Of a stretch of 64,000 bases of DNA, positions 6,212 to 14,595 are shown piece after piece. The translations under genes and the position numbers were made by a program. The DNA is from Denitrobacterium detoxificans (GTDB lineage Bacteria > Actinomycetota > Coriobacteriia > Coriobacteriales > Eggerthellaceae): the NCBI RefSeq assembly GCF_001643775.1, contig NZ_CP011402.1:1038001-1102000 (forward strand). Reading direction: 5' to 3'. Position 1 is the stretch's first letter. Every line of letters begins with the position of its first letter. The notes under the pieces were generated by a model, which worked only from the letters and a program-made list of their open reading frames with translations, did no database searches and was not told the origin of the DNA.

Positions 6212-7540
6212 GTGTTAGACGAGTTGTTCTCGCAGCTATCGTTCGTCGATATCTTCAACTTCTGCGTTTTTATCACGTTCACTGTTTGCTACGCCTATCA
6301 GCTGTATTACGTGCTTGTCACGCTTACGCGCAAGCCGCCGGCGCATGTAGCGAAGAAGAATCACAAATATGCCGTGCTCGTCTCGGCGCGCAACGAGGCC
6401 ACGGTCATCGCCGACCTCATTCACAGCATTCGCGTTCAGAATTATCCGCAGGAGCTAATTGACGTGTTCGTCATTGCCGATAATTGCACCGACAACACGG
6501 CGGAAATTGCACGTACGGCGGGCGCTCACGTGTTCGAGCGCGAAAACACCGAGCAGCGTGGCAAGGGCTATGCCCTGGATTATGGCTACAAGAACATCCA
6601 GCGCTATTACGGCGATGCTGGTTATGAAGCGTATTTCGTGTTCGACGCCGACAACGTGCTGGACGTTAACTACTTCCGCGAGATGAACAACACGTTCGAC
6701 TCGGGTGCCATCGCCTCCACGAGCTACCGCAACTCCAAGAACTTCGATAGCAACTGGATTTCCGCTGGCTATGGCGTGTGGTTCCTGCGCGAGGCGAAGT
6801 ACCTGAACCAGAGCCGTCTGACGCTGAACACCAGCTGCGCGGTTTCCGGTACGGGCTTCTTCATTGCCGCCGAAGTGCTTGCGAAGTCCGATGGCTGGAA
6901 GTGGCACCTTCTTACCGAGGATATCGAGTTCTCCACGAGCACGATCTGCGAGGGCGGGCGCATCGCCTATTGCCCCACGGCCGTTCTCTACGACGAGCAG
7001 CCCATTACCTTCCGCGATTCCTGGCGTCAACGCGAGCGTTGGGCCAAGGGCTTCTACCAGGTGTTTGGCCACTATGGTCTCCGCTTGGTGAAGGGCATGT
7101 TCACGAATCCCCATGGTCGTAGGTTCGCATGCTACGACATGCTCATGACCATTGCTCCGGGCATGCTGCTCACGCTCGTCACCATCACGTTCAACGCCAT
7201 CATCATCGGCCTTTCCGTTGCGGGCGTTATGTCTACGGGCCAGATGGTTGCTACCAGCGCGTCCTCCATCATGTTCTGCATTCTGAACTACATGCTGTTC
7301 ATGTTCCTGTTTGGCGTGCTCACCACGTTTACGGAATGGGATAACATCCACACGTCCTCGAAGAACAAGGTGAAGTACATGTTTACGTTCCCCTTGTTCA
7401 TGATTACGTACATTCCCATTGCGATCGCCGCTCTGTTCATGAAGCCGGAATGGAAGCCCATCAAGCACAGCATCACGGTCAACGTGAGCGAATACGCTAC
7501 GGTGCAGGGCAAGGAAAGCGAGAGCGTTCTTTCCCGTTAG
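6212..7540 (+). CDS. Processive family 2 glycosyltransferase, membrane protein
   Basis: 442 residues from a GTG start preceded by AAAGGAGGGT. An N-terminal membrane segment (about residues 12-35) is followed by a GT2 catalytic domain with ADNCTDNT, FDADNVLD (DxD), TEDIEF and QRERW. The last matches the Q-x-x-R-W motif of processive enzymes such as cellulose, hyaluronan and poly-N-acetylglucosamine synthases. Two to three membrane helices close the protein (about 310-420). It probably polymerises and passes a sugar chain through the membrane. The product cannot be named from sequence. It is a single gene with its own terminator. Confidence 0.85.
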   Translation: MLDELFSQLSFVDIFNFCVFITFTVCYAYQLYYVLVTLTRKPPAHVAKKNHKYAVLVSARNEATVIADLIHSIRVQNYPQELIDVFVIADNCTDNTAEIARTAGAHVFERENTEQRGKGYALDYGYKNIQRYYGDAGYEAYFVFDADNVLDVNYFREMNNTFDSGAIASTSYRNSKNFDSNWISAGYGVWFLREAKYLNQSRLTLNTSCAVSGTGFFIAAEVLAKSDGWKWHLLTEDIEFSTSTICEGGRIAYCPTAVLYDEQPITFRDSWRQRERWAKGFYQVFGHYGLRLVKGMFTNPHGRRFACYDMLMTIAPGMLLTLVTITFNAIIIGLSVAGVMSTGQMVATSASSIMFCILNYMLFMFLFGVLTTFTEWDNIHTSSKNKVKYMFTFPLFMITYIPIAIAALFMKPEWKPIKHSITVNVSEYATVQGKESESVLSR

Positions 7541-7560
7541 TTCCTGGTAAATGTCGCTTT

Positions 7561-7605
7561 GCGAGGCTGTTGCGTGATGATTGCGCAACAGCCTCGCTAT
7601 TTTTT
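7561..7605 (+). terminator. Terminator after the glycosyltransferase gene
   Basis: A 14-bp perfect stem (GCGAGGCTGTTGCG with CGCAACAGCCTCGC), a 9-nt loop, then TATTTTTT. Confidence 0.9.
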
Positions 7606-7678
7606 CGCGATCATTTTTTCGTAGCGCTGTCGCTCCGTTCTTCCATGCTCGAAGGCATGACGCGTGGGAAGGAGCGAC

Positions 7679-8455
7679 ATGGAAACGGCTATGGCGAAGG
7701 TCGATGCGGGCGAACGCCCAGTTCCTCGGTGGCGAAGATACGCTCTTGCGGCAGCTGAGTGCCTTGCCGAGACGGTGTGGCCCACTCGATGCGTTATTTG
7801 CGAGCGGTTGGGTTCGGTGCTGTGCGAGCGATGTCGTCGCGCGCTTCCGTATATCGACCAATGGATGGCTTGTCCGCGGTGTGGCGCTCCCTATGGTATG
7901 CGGCAGTGCACCGAATGCAACCGTCTGAGCCTGCGCGATACGGGCTTCGACGATCCTCCGTTCGATGCGTGCGTGAGCGCCGCTTTCTTCTCTTCCGCGG
8001 TGGCACGTATCGTACGCACGCATAAGGATGGGGGAGAGCGTAGGCTGGCGCGCGATATGGCCTATGCCATGGCCTGCGCCATTCCGCCCGATTGAATGCG
8101 CGAAGGGGTATCGGTTGTTCCCATCCCCGCAACGCGCGAGGCGCAGCGATCGCGTGGGTTCGACCATGGCGCATCGCTGGCTCAGGCCGTAGCGGAGTAC
8201 CTGCATGCACCCTGCGCACGTTTGCTAGAGCCGCCTTGCGCGAAGGACCAGCGAGAACTAACGCGTGGCGAGCGGTTTGCCAATATGGAAGCGGCCTTTT
8301 CCCTACAGGGCGTCGATTGCGACTTCCACATACGTAACGTCATCTTGGTGGATGACGTATTTACTACGGGAGCGACCTTGTTTGCCGCTGCTGCGACATT
8401 GCGAGCCGCAGGGGTAGAGCACGTGCGTTGCGCTACCTTTGCACGTGTGTATTGA
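7679..8455 (+). pseudogene. comF: comF-like phosphoribosyltransferase gene split by an in-frame TGA
   Basis: Two stretches in one frame are separated only by TGA at 8093-8095. The first (from ATG 7679, or GTG 7664) holds the ComF zinc-finger pattern (CVICERLG...CERC, CPRCG...CTEC) and the start of the PRTase fold. The second resumes with VVPIPATREAQRSRGFDHG and ends with the PRPP loop VILVDDVFTTGAT. Together they make a normal-length ComF protein. ComF takes part in DNA uptake in competent bacteria and is widespread elsewhere. At the interruption relatives usually have a run into D-x-V-x-P-V-P, so a Trp or Arg codon changed to TGA would explain it. Sequencing error, true nonsense mutation, or restart at the adjoining ATG (8096) are all possible. 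Confidence 0.8.
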
Positions 8456-8773
8456 TATTACGCAAACTGGTTCGCCTATACGGCCATCTGATACAATATC
8501 TGGTGCTTTTACGGGCTGTAGTTGCGGAATGCACGTTGCATTCCTATTCCATGGCAGATGCGGTCAAAAGGATCCACGTAAGCGTGTGCCGCAAGGCACC
8601 GTGAGCATGGCGCATTCTAGATGTAAGACGCACCGTCCGTTTACCTTATGCGGCATACCGTCGCGCGGACGAGAGGGTGATGGTGAACAGCTCAGCTCCA
8701 GTGCGCGAGTGTGGGGGCAAAGACTAGGTCAGCCGTAACAGCATTACGTAGAACCGAAGCGGAAGGTTATGCT
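8456..8773. other. 318-bp interval without a recognised gene
   Basis: It holds a perfect hairpin GGAATGCA-CGT-TGCATTCC (8526-8544) without a T-run, a small GTGCCGCAAGGCAC palindrome near 8587-8600, and possible promoter matter (gatacaatat near 8490). It probably includes the 5' leader of the lipoprotein gene. I tested it by eye against 4.5S, 6S, RNase P, cobalamin, TPP and c-di-GMP consensus elements and found no convincing match. Confidence 0.4.
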
Positions 8774-9733
8774 ATGAAACGTAGGGTCTCGGTAGGTATC
8801 GCGTGCATGCTCGTGTGCGCCCTCTGCATGGTCCTTTGCGGATGCCAGAGTCAATCTTCTTACGAGCCCACCAAAAAGAGCGCAACCGTAACGGTTCCCA
8901 CCATTGGCCAGGATGGCAAGCTCCGTGTTGGCGTGAATTCTTCCAACGCTCCGTTCTCCACGCAGGTTTCGGGCAAGCTCGTTGGCATCGACGTTGACAT
9001 TGCTGCCGCTCTTGCCACCGAAATGGGCCTCGAGCTCGAACTCGTCGACGTGGGCAACGATGCCGAAGGCGCCCTGGAAGATGGTTCCGTCGACATCATC
9101 ATGAACCAGGAAGCGGGCGACACTTCCAGCACGGCATGGCTTTCCGATGCCTATCTGCCCACGGCGGTTTCCGTGTTCTCCACGTCTTCTTCCTCTTCGC
9201 TTCCTTCCGAGGATTCCAAGCCCACCATCGAAGCGCAGTCGTCTTCCATGAGCGCATGGGAAGTTGCCAATCAGTTCGGCGATACGTCCCTGTCTAGCGT
9301 GTCCGATTTGAAGACCGCGTTCTCCGATCTGTCTTCCGGCAAGACGACCTACGTTGCGGCCGATGCCGTCATTGGTTCGTACGTAGCGTACACGAGCAGC
9401 GTCGATGCGAAGATCGTAGGTGTGCTGCAGAAGGTTGGCGGTTATAGCATCGGCATCTCCACCTCCAATACTGAGCTGCAGAATGCTGTTGCCACTGCCC
9501 TGAAGACGATTTCCTCTAACGGCACCATTTCCGTGATCGAATCCAAGTGGCTGGGCACGTCGCTCGACCTTAGCAGCGTCGACCAGTCCGCCGCGGCTCG
9601 CAAGTCGTCTGGTTCCTCCAGCTCCTCTTCGACCACTTCTTCCACCGCTACGCAGGAAGATAAGTCTGCCGGCGATTCGGTGCAGGCCGACGACGCATCC
9701 TCTTCTCAGGAGGCAACTGACTCCGCTGCGTAA
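8774..9733 (+). CDS. Amino-acid-type ABC transporter substrate-binding lipoprotein
   Basis: 319 residues from ATG 8774, preceded by GGAAGG at 8761-8766. A signal peptide ends in the lipobox LCGC (about residues 16-19), so the protein is lipid-anchored outside the membrane. The body is a family 3 solute-binding domain (LRVGVNSSNAPFS..., GIDVDIAAALATEMG, EDGSVDIIMNQ). About the last 45 residues are a Ser/Thr/acidic low-complexity tail. No permease or ATPase gene is adjacent, so the transporter partner is elsewhere or the protein acts as a sensor. The ligand is unknown; polar amino acids are typical for the family. Confidence 0.85.
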   Translation: MKRRVSVGIACMLVCALCMVLCGCQSQSSYEPTKKSATVTVPTIGQDGKLRVGVNSSNAPFSTQVSGKLVGIDVDIAAALATEMGLELELVDVGNDAEGALEDGSVDIIMNQEAGDTSSTAWLSDAYLPTAVSVFSTSSSSSLPSEDSKPTIEAQSSSMSAWEVANQFGDTSLSSVSDLKTAFSDLSSGKTTYVAADAVIGSYVAYTSSVDAKIVGVLQKVGGYSIGISTSNTELQNAVATALKTISSNGTISVIESKWLGTSLDLSSVDQSAAARKSSGSSSSSSTTSSTATQEDKSAGDSVQADDASSSQEATDSAA

Positions 9734-9789
9734 TGCCTGCAATACGCATTTGTTGGCATTTCGTTACCAGATACACCACATGAAGTATT

Positions 9790-9834
9790 GACCCTACCTG
9801 TTTTCGTGCAGGTAGGGTCATTCTTGTTTGTTTT
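9790..9834 (+). terminator. Terminator after the substrate-binding lipoprotein gene
   Basis: Stem GACCCTACCTG / CAGGTAGGGTC (9790-9819) followed by a T-rich tail. Confidence 0.9.
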
Positions 9835-9888
9835 GCCCTCATCCGTCTGCAAGGGCTGTGCTATGGCGGGAAAGCCGTCTTACGGGGC

Positions 9889-9894
9889 TATAAT
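9889..9894 (+). promoter_or_regulatory. Likely -10 box of the heme gene cluster
   Basis: TATAAT, 38 bp upstream of the first gene's ATG (9933) and downstream of a terminator. The -35 region is not clear. GGAGG at 9918-9922 serves the first gene. Confidence 0.5.
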
Positions 9895-9932
9895 CCTTGC
9901 TGTAAGGAGATGGATATGGAGGTCAAGCACGC

Positions 9933-10604
9933 ATGAGTGATTCCCAGTACGTTGCCCGTCCGGCGTATTATCCCGTTTTCGTCGACCTAACCGACCGTCG
10001 TACGGTCGTCATTGGTGGCGGCAAGGTTGCCGAGCGAAAGGTCGAGACGCTCCTATCGTGCGGAGCTTCCGTCCGTGTTGTTTCGCCCTGCGTCACCGAT
10101 GCCATCCAGGCTCGAGCCGACGCCGGTGAAATCGAACTTCATCTGCGTTGCTATGAGGAGGGCGACCTTGCGGGCGCGTGCATGGCGTATTGCGCCTGCG
10201 GGGTCCCTAGCGTCAACAGCCTCTGCCATGAAGAGGCGCGACGTGTCGGGTGCCTCATGAATGTGGTGGACGTTCCTTCCGAATGCGATTTCATTGTCCC
10301 TTCCATCGTTTCGCGTGGCCCGCTTACCATTGCCGTTTCCACGTCGGGCACCGCTCCCACCGAAGCCAAGTCTATTCGCCGCTCCCTCGAGCAGCAGTTC
10401 GACGATAGCTGGGCGGACTACTTGGAGCTCATGGGGCAGGTTCGCTTGCTCGTGAAGGAGCGCATCGAGGGCTCCGATGAGACCCGTCGTCCGTATTACG
10501 AGGCCGCAAGCGCCGCTGGTTGGCGCGAGCGCATTGCTTCGGGCGAAACCATCGAGCCCGAGGATGCCTATCGTCAGGCGTGCAGTATGGTGGAGGCTCG
10601 TTAA
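9933..10604 (+). CDS. sirC: Precorrin-2 dehydrogenase / sirohydrochlorin ferrochelatase (SirC/Met8/CysG-N type)
   Basis: 223 residues. The NAD-binding start VVIGGGKVAERKVETLL (about residues 25-41) and the CysG N-terminal domain layout (NVVDVP, FIVPSIVSRGPLTIAVST) identify the enzyme that oxidises precorrin-2 to sirohydrochlorin. Some members also insert iron. It heads the heme cluster and ends one base before hemA. With the fused CobA-HemD downstream it supplies siroheme for the Ahb enzymes. Whether this protein also does the ferrochelation cannot be decided, but no separate chelatase is visible in the cluster. Confidence 0.88.
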   Translation: MSDSQYVARPAYYPVFVDLTDRRTVVIGGGKVAERKVETLLSCGASVRVVSPCVTDAIQARADAGEIELHLRCYEEGDLAGACMAYCACGVPSVNSLCHEEARRVGCLMNVVDVPSECDFIVPSIVSRGPLTIAVSTSGTAPTEAKSIRRSLEQQFDDSWADYLELMGQVRLLVKERIEGSDETRRPYYEAASAAGWRERIASGETIEPEDAYRQACSMVEAR

Positions 10605-10605
10605 T

Positions 10606-12057
10606 ATGCAGTTGTACATGATGGGCCTCAGCTATAAGACGGCCGATGTCGATGTTCGCGAATCGGTTGCCATCAGCAGGCCCCACCTTGCGAGCGCCCT
10701 TTGCTCGCTAACCGCGTACGAAGGCGTGCGCGGCGCCGTGATTCTTTCCACGTGCAATCGCACCGAGATTTACGTTGACGCTCAGTCGCCCGATTTGGCT
10801 CGGGAGGGAATCCGCTCGTTCCTGCGTGAGTATCGCCAGGTTGATGTTGATGAGCTCGAGCCCCATCTCTATCGACGCGAGGGCTTCGAGGCGGTGCATC
10901 ACCTGTTCAGCGTGGTTTCGTCGCTTGATTCCATGGTGCTGGGCGAGCAGCAGATCACCGGCCAGGTGAGGAATGCGTTTCGCCAGGCAATGCAAGCCGG
11001 AACGTGCACGATGGTGCTGGCGCGTATGTTCCGCCAGGCGCTTACCTGCGGAAAGCGCGTGCGTAACGAAACGGGCATCAGCGAAAGCCACGTTTCGGTT
11101 TCCACAGTTGCCATTGATGTCGCCCGTGCCGAGTTCGAGTCGTTCCACGATAAGACGGTACTCATCGTGGGGTCGGGCGAGATGAGCGAACTCGCTGCCC
11201 GCTACCTTCAGGAACAGGGCGTCAAATCCTTCATCGTGTCGAGCCGTACGTACGCCCATGCATGCACGCTTGCGCATGAGCTCTGTGGCACGGCCCGCCA
11301 GTTCGACGAACTCCCCGAGCTGCTTCGTCAGGCCGATATCGTCATTTCGTCTACCGCGGCACCACATTACATCCTGGTTCCTTCGCTTCTCGCGGGGTGC
11401 AAGGATCATGTGCTCATTCTCGACATCGCGCTGCCTCGTGACGTCGATCCTGCGTGTGGTGACATTCCGGGCGTTACGCTATACGACCTTGATGCTCTGG
11501 GCAAAATTATCGCGGGTAACCAGGAAAAGCGCCGTCAGGCCGCAGATGAGGCGAGGGCCATCGTCGAAGGCGAAACGCGCGCGTTCGTGGCCTGGGTTGG
11601 AGAGCATGCCGTAGTGCCCACTATCAAGAAGATGCGTAATGACGTCGAAGCCATTCGCGTGCACGAGGTTGAACATATGGTCAAGTGCCTCGATGCCAAC
11701 CTTTCCGAAGAGGATATGCGCGTAGTCGAATGCGCTACGCGGGCCATCGTGAACAAGATCCTTCACGAGCCTACCGTGCGCATGAAGCAGAGCGCTTCGC
11801 ATAATCGGGATTTCGAATGCGTCGAGGCGGTGCGTTACCTGTTCGGTTACAGCGATGGCATGGTCGAGCATGCGCGCTCCCTTGCCGAAGATGCCGAATC
11901 GGTGGGGGCGGGAGCTGCGGCTCCCCATGCCATGCCGCCGCATCCCATTCCGCATGCCCATTTTACGTTCGGGCCGAATGGGGTTCCCAATATGTCGGAA
12001 GCTGACATGAAGGCCATGTGCGAGGGCCTGTTCGCTTCTGCGGCAACGAACGAATAG
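10606..12057 (+). CDS. hemA: Glutamyl-tRNA reductase
   Basis: 483 residues from ATG 10606, one base after the stop of sirC. It reduces Glu-tRNA(Glu) to glutamate-1-semialdehyde, the first step of the C5 route. The catalytic cysteine lies in STCNRTE (Cys50). GEQQITGQVRNAF, the NADPH-binding VLIVGSGEMSELAARYL and the C-terminal dimerisation helices are all present. After the usual end (about residue 450) there is a Pro/His-rich tail (PHAMPPHPIPHAHF), which is not part of the core family. Chain length is otherwise normal. Next gene hemC starts 28 bp later. Confidence 0.95.
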   Translation: MQLYMMGLSYKTADVDVRESVAISRPHLASALCSLTAYEGVRGAVILSTCNRTEIYVDAQSPDLAREGIRSFLREYRQVDVDELEPHLYRREGFEAVHHLFSVVSSLDSMVLGEQQITGQVRNAFRQAMQAGTCTMVLARMFRQALTCGKRVRNETGISESHVSVSTVAIDVARAEFESFHDKTVLIVGSGEMSELAARYLQEQGVKSFIVSSRTYAHACTLAHELCGTARQFDELPELLRQADIVISSTAAPHYILVPSLLAGCKDHVLILDIALPRDVDPACGDIPGVTLYDLDALGKIIAGNQEKRRQAADEARAIVEGETRAFVAWVGEHAVVPTIKKMRNDVEAIRVHEVEHMVKCLDANLSEEDMRVVECATRAIVNKILHEPTVRMKQSASHNRDFECVEAVRYLFGYSDGMVEHARSLAEDAESVGAGAAAPHAMPPHPIPHAHFTFGPNGVPNMSEADMKAMCEGLFASAATNE

Positions 12058-12085
12058 TTTCGAAACAAGACGAGGAGGTACTTCT

Positions 12086-13027
12086 GTGGAGAAGCAGACG
12101 ATTGTCCTGGGCAGTCGGGGCAGCAAGCTTGCTCTATGGCAGACGAATTACGTAAAGGGGCTTCTGGAGACGGCTGCTCCCGAATACGATTATTGCGTCG
12201 AAGTAGTTCACACGAAGGGCGACAAGATTCTCGATGTCGCGCTTTCCAAGATTGGCGATAAGGGCCTGTTCACGAAGGAGCTCGAGCATGCACTGCTCGA
12301 CGGGTCGGTCGATCTGTGCGTGCACTCCATGAAGGACATGCCCACCGTATTGCCCGAAGGCCTTTCCATTCAGGGCGTCCCCGTACGTGCGAACGCAGCC
12401 GATGCGCTCGTCATGCGCGGAGGGGTTGGCTCGCTTCTCGAGCTCCCTGCAGGTGCGCGCGTTGCTACGGGCTCGCTGCGTCGAACCGCCCAGCTCAAGC
12501 GACTGCGCCCCGATATCGAGCCGTGCGAGATCCGCGGCAATATCGATTCCCGTATCCGCCGTATCGTCGAAGGCGAATTTGATGCGGGCGTCCTTGCCTG
12601 CGCGGGTATCGAACGTTTGGGCATTCCCAATGTGATTGCCCAGGTTATTTCCACTGCTGACATGATTCCCGCTGTGGGGCAGGGCGCCATTGCCATCGAG
12701 GTACGTTCGGACGACGAGCGCGTTGCCGCCCTGTGCGCTGCCATTACGCACGAGCCCACGATGAGGGCCGTTCGTGCGGAGCGTATTGTCTTGCGTGCGC
12801 TCGAGGGTGGCTGCCAGGTTCCCATGGGCGTTCACGCTCGCGACGTCGTGGATGAAACGGGCGATGTGCGCATGGTCATGGATGGCTTTGTGAGCTCGCT
12901 TGATGGCGTTCGCTTTGTGCGTGCCCATGGCGAATGCGTGCCGTCCGATTACGAGACGATGGCCCAGGGCATGGTCGACGACCTGCTTGCCGGTGGCGCG
13001 GGCCCCATTCTGAGCGAGCTGCGATGA
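12086..13027 (+). CDS. hemC: Hydroxymethylbilane synthase (porphobilinogen deaminase)
   Basis: 313 residues from GTG 12086, with GAGGAGGT at 12072-12079 fixing this start. It joins four porphobilinogens into hydroxymethylbilane. The dipyrromethane-cofactor cysteine is in EGGCQVPMG (Cys243). The N-terminal GSRGSKLALWQT and KGDKILDVALSKIGDKGLF are typical. Its last bases overlap the next gene in an ATGA junction, pointing to translational coupling. Confidence 0.96.
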   Translation: MEKQTIVLGSRGSKLALWQTNYVKGLLETAAPEYDYCVEVVHTKGDKILDVALSKIGDKGLFTKELEHALLDGSVDLCVHSMKDMPTVLPEGLSIQGVPVRANAADALVMRGGVGSLLELPAGARVATGSLRRTAQLKRLRPDIEPCEIRGNIDSRIRRIVEGEFDAGVLACAGIERLGIPNVIAQVISTADMIPAVGQGAIAIEVRSDDERVAALCAAITHEPTMRAVRAERIVLRALEGGCQVPMGVHARDVVDETGDVRMVMDGFVSSLDGVRFVRAHGECVPSDYETMAQGMVDDLLAGGAGPILSELR

Positions 13028-14595
13028 GCATGGCGAACGAATCCCTGGTATATCTCATCGGCGCGGGTCCGGGCGATCCGGGGCTGCTTACGTGCAGGGC
13101 GCGCGAGGTTCTGCAGGCTGCCGATGTCGTTATCTACGATTACCTTGCGAGCGATGCTGTTATGCGCTTCGCTAATCGCCAGGCCAAGCGTATCTTCGTG
13201 GGTAAGAAGGGCTTTTCGGCCCATGTTACGCAGGAGGAGATCAACGCCTGCATCATCCAGGAAGCCAGCGCGCCCGGCTTGGTCATTGCCCGCCTGAAGG
13301 GTGGCGACCCGTTCGTCTTCGGCCGTGGTGGGGAAGAGGGCCTTGCGTTGCGCGAGGCAGGTATTCCCTTCAAGGTGGTTCCCGGCGTTACCGCCGGCGT
13401 TGCGGCACCAGCCTATGCGGGTATTCCCGTAACCCATCGCCGCGTTGCCACGTCGGTTACGCTGGTCACGGGCCATGAGACGCCTGATAAAAACGAATCG
13501 GGCATCAATTGGGAGTTTTTGGCAAAGGGCGGCGACACACTGTGCTTCTACATGGGCATTCGCGATTTGCCCACCATAGTGCGCAAGCTCATCGAGGGTG
13601 GCCGTGCCGCGAATACGCCCGTTGCGCTCGTTCGTTGGGGTACGACGCCGCGTCAGGAGACGCTTGTCGCGACACTGGAAACGGTGGTCGAGAGGGTGCG
13701 CGAAGCCCAGTTCAAGGCTCCCGCCATCATCGTTGTCGGCGACGTGGTTTCCCTCCGCGACGACCTTTCCTGGTTCGAGGATGCTCCGTTGTTTGGGAAG
13801 ACGGTCGTTGTCACTCGTTCCCGCGAACAGGCTTCGGCTCTGTCGAGTCGTCTGAGCGTGCTGGGTGCCGACGTTGTGGAATTCCCCACGATCGAGATTG
13901 CTCCTCGCGCTATGGACGACGAGCTGACGTCGGCCATAGCCGACCTTTCCGCTGGCGCGTTTGATTGGGTTGTTTTCACCAGCGCGAATGGCGTTTCTTG
14001 CTTCTTCGATATGCTTTGCGCTCAGGGGTGCGACGCCCGTGTGTTTGCCGGCAGCAAGATTGCCGCCATCGGCCCTGCGACTGCCCAGGCGTTGGAGGCC
14101 CGCGGCCTGCATGCCGACCTCGTTCCTCCGCGCTTCGTAGCCGAGAGCGTTGTTGCATCGCTTTCGGAGGCTTGCGACCTGTCATCCGCGAGCATTCTTA
14201 TTCCGCGCGCTTCCGCTGCGCGCGATGTCCTGCCCGCCTCGTTGAGCGAGGCTGGTGCAACGGTGCGCGTCGTGCCCGTGTACGACACCGTTATGCCGCA
14301 CGACGAGGAGGCGGGCGACTTGGTCGAACGCCTGCGCTCGGGAGAAGTGAGTGCCGTTACGTTCACGAGTTCGTCCACCGCACGCAATTTTGCGTCTATG
14401 GTGCGCGATGCGTGCGAGCCGGGCGAGTGGCCCGCTTTGCTTTCTGGCGTGCAGCTTGCAAGCATTGGCCCCATTACGAGCAACACGATGCGCGAGGAAG
14501 GGATGGAGCCCACGTGCGAGGCTCCTACCTACACCATTCCCGCACTGGCACATTTGGTAGAAGACGTTCTGTCTAACGAGAAGGAGAACAACTAG
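13024..14595 (+). CDS. cobA-hemD: Fused uroporphyrinogen-III C-methyltransferase / uroporphyrinogen-III synthase
   Basis: 523 residues. Residues 1 to about 245 are the SAM-dependent methyltransferase that turns uroporphyrinogen III into precorrin-2 (VYLIGAGPGDPGLLTCRA, GDPFVFGRGGEE, PGVTAGVAAPAYAGIPVTHR). From about residue 259 comes the HemD synthase that cyclises hydroxymethylbilane (VVVTRSREQASAL, FTSANGV, IGPATAQAL, VPVYDT, FTSSST). The start ATG overlaps the hemC stop. The fusion is known in many anaerobes. It puts two consecutive steps in one chain and steers carbon to siroheme, in line with the Ahb genes beside it. Confidence 0.95.
   Translation: MSMANESLVYLIGAGPGDPGLLTCRAREVLQAADVVIYDYLASDAVMRFANRQAKRIFVGKKGFSAHVTQEEINACIIQEASAPGLVIARLKGGDPFVFGRGGEEGLALREAGIPFKVVPGVTAGVAAPAYAGIPVTHRRVATSVTLVTGHETPDKNESGINWEFLAKGGDTLCFYMGIRDLPTIVRKLIEGGRAANTPVALVRWGTTPRQETLVATLETVVERVREAQFKAPAIIVVGDVVSLRDDLSWFEDAPLFGKTVVVTRSREQASALSSRLSVLGADVVEFPTIEIAPRAMDDELTSAIADLSAGAFDWVVFTSANGVSCFFDMLCAQGCDARVFAGSKIAAIGPATAQALEARGLHADLVPPRFVAESVVASLSEACDLSSASILIPRASAARDVLPASLSEAGATVRVVPVYDTVMPHDEEAGDLVERLRSGEVSAVTFTSSSTARNFASMVRDACEPGEWPALLSGVQLASIGPITSNTMREEGMEPTCEAPTYTIPALAHLVEDVLSNEKENN

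Noticed and set aside
8439-8738. 99-residue frame between comF and the lipoprotein gene
   Set aside because: No ribosome site, odd composition and no recognisable domain.
8640-8773. Cyclic-di-GMP or cobalamin riboswitch before the lipoprotein gene
   Set aside because: A GGCAAAGACTAGG stretch recalls part of a c-di-GMP-I aptamer, but the other conserved parts and the helix pairing are missing.
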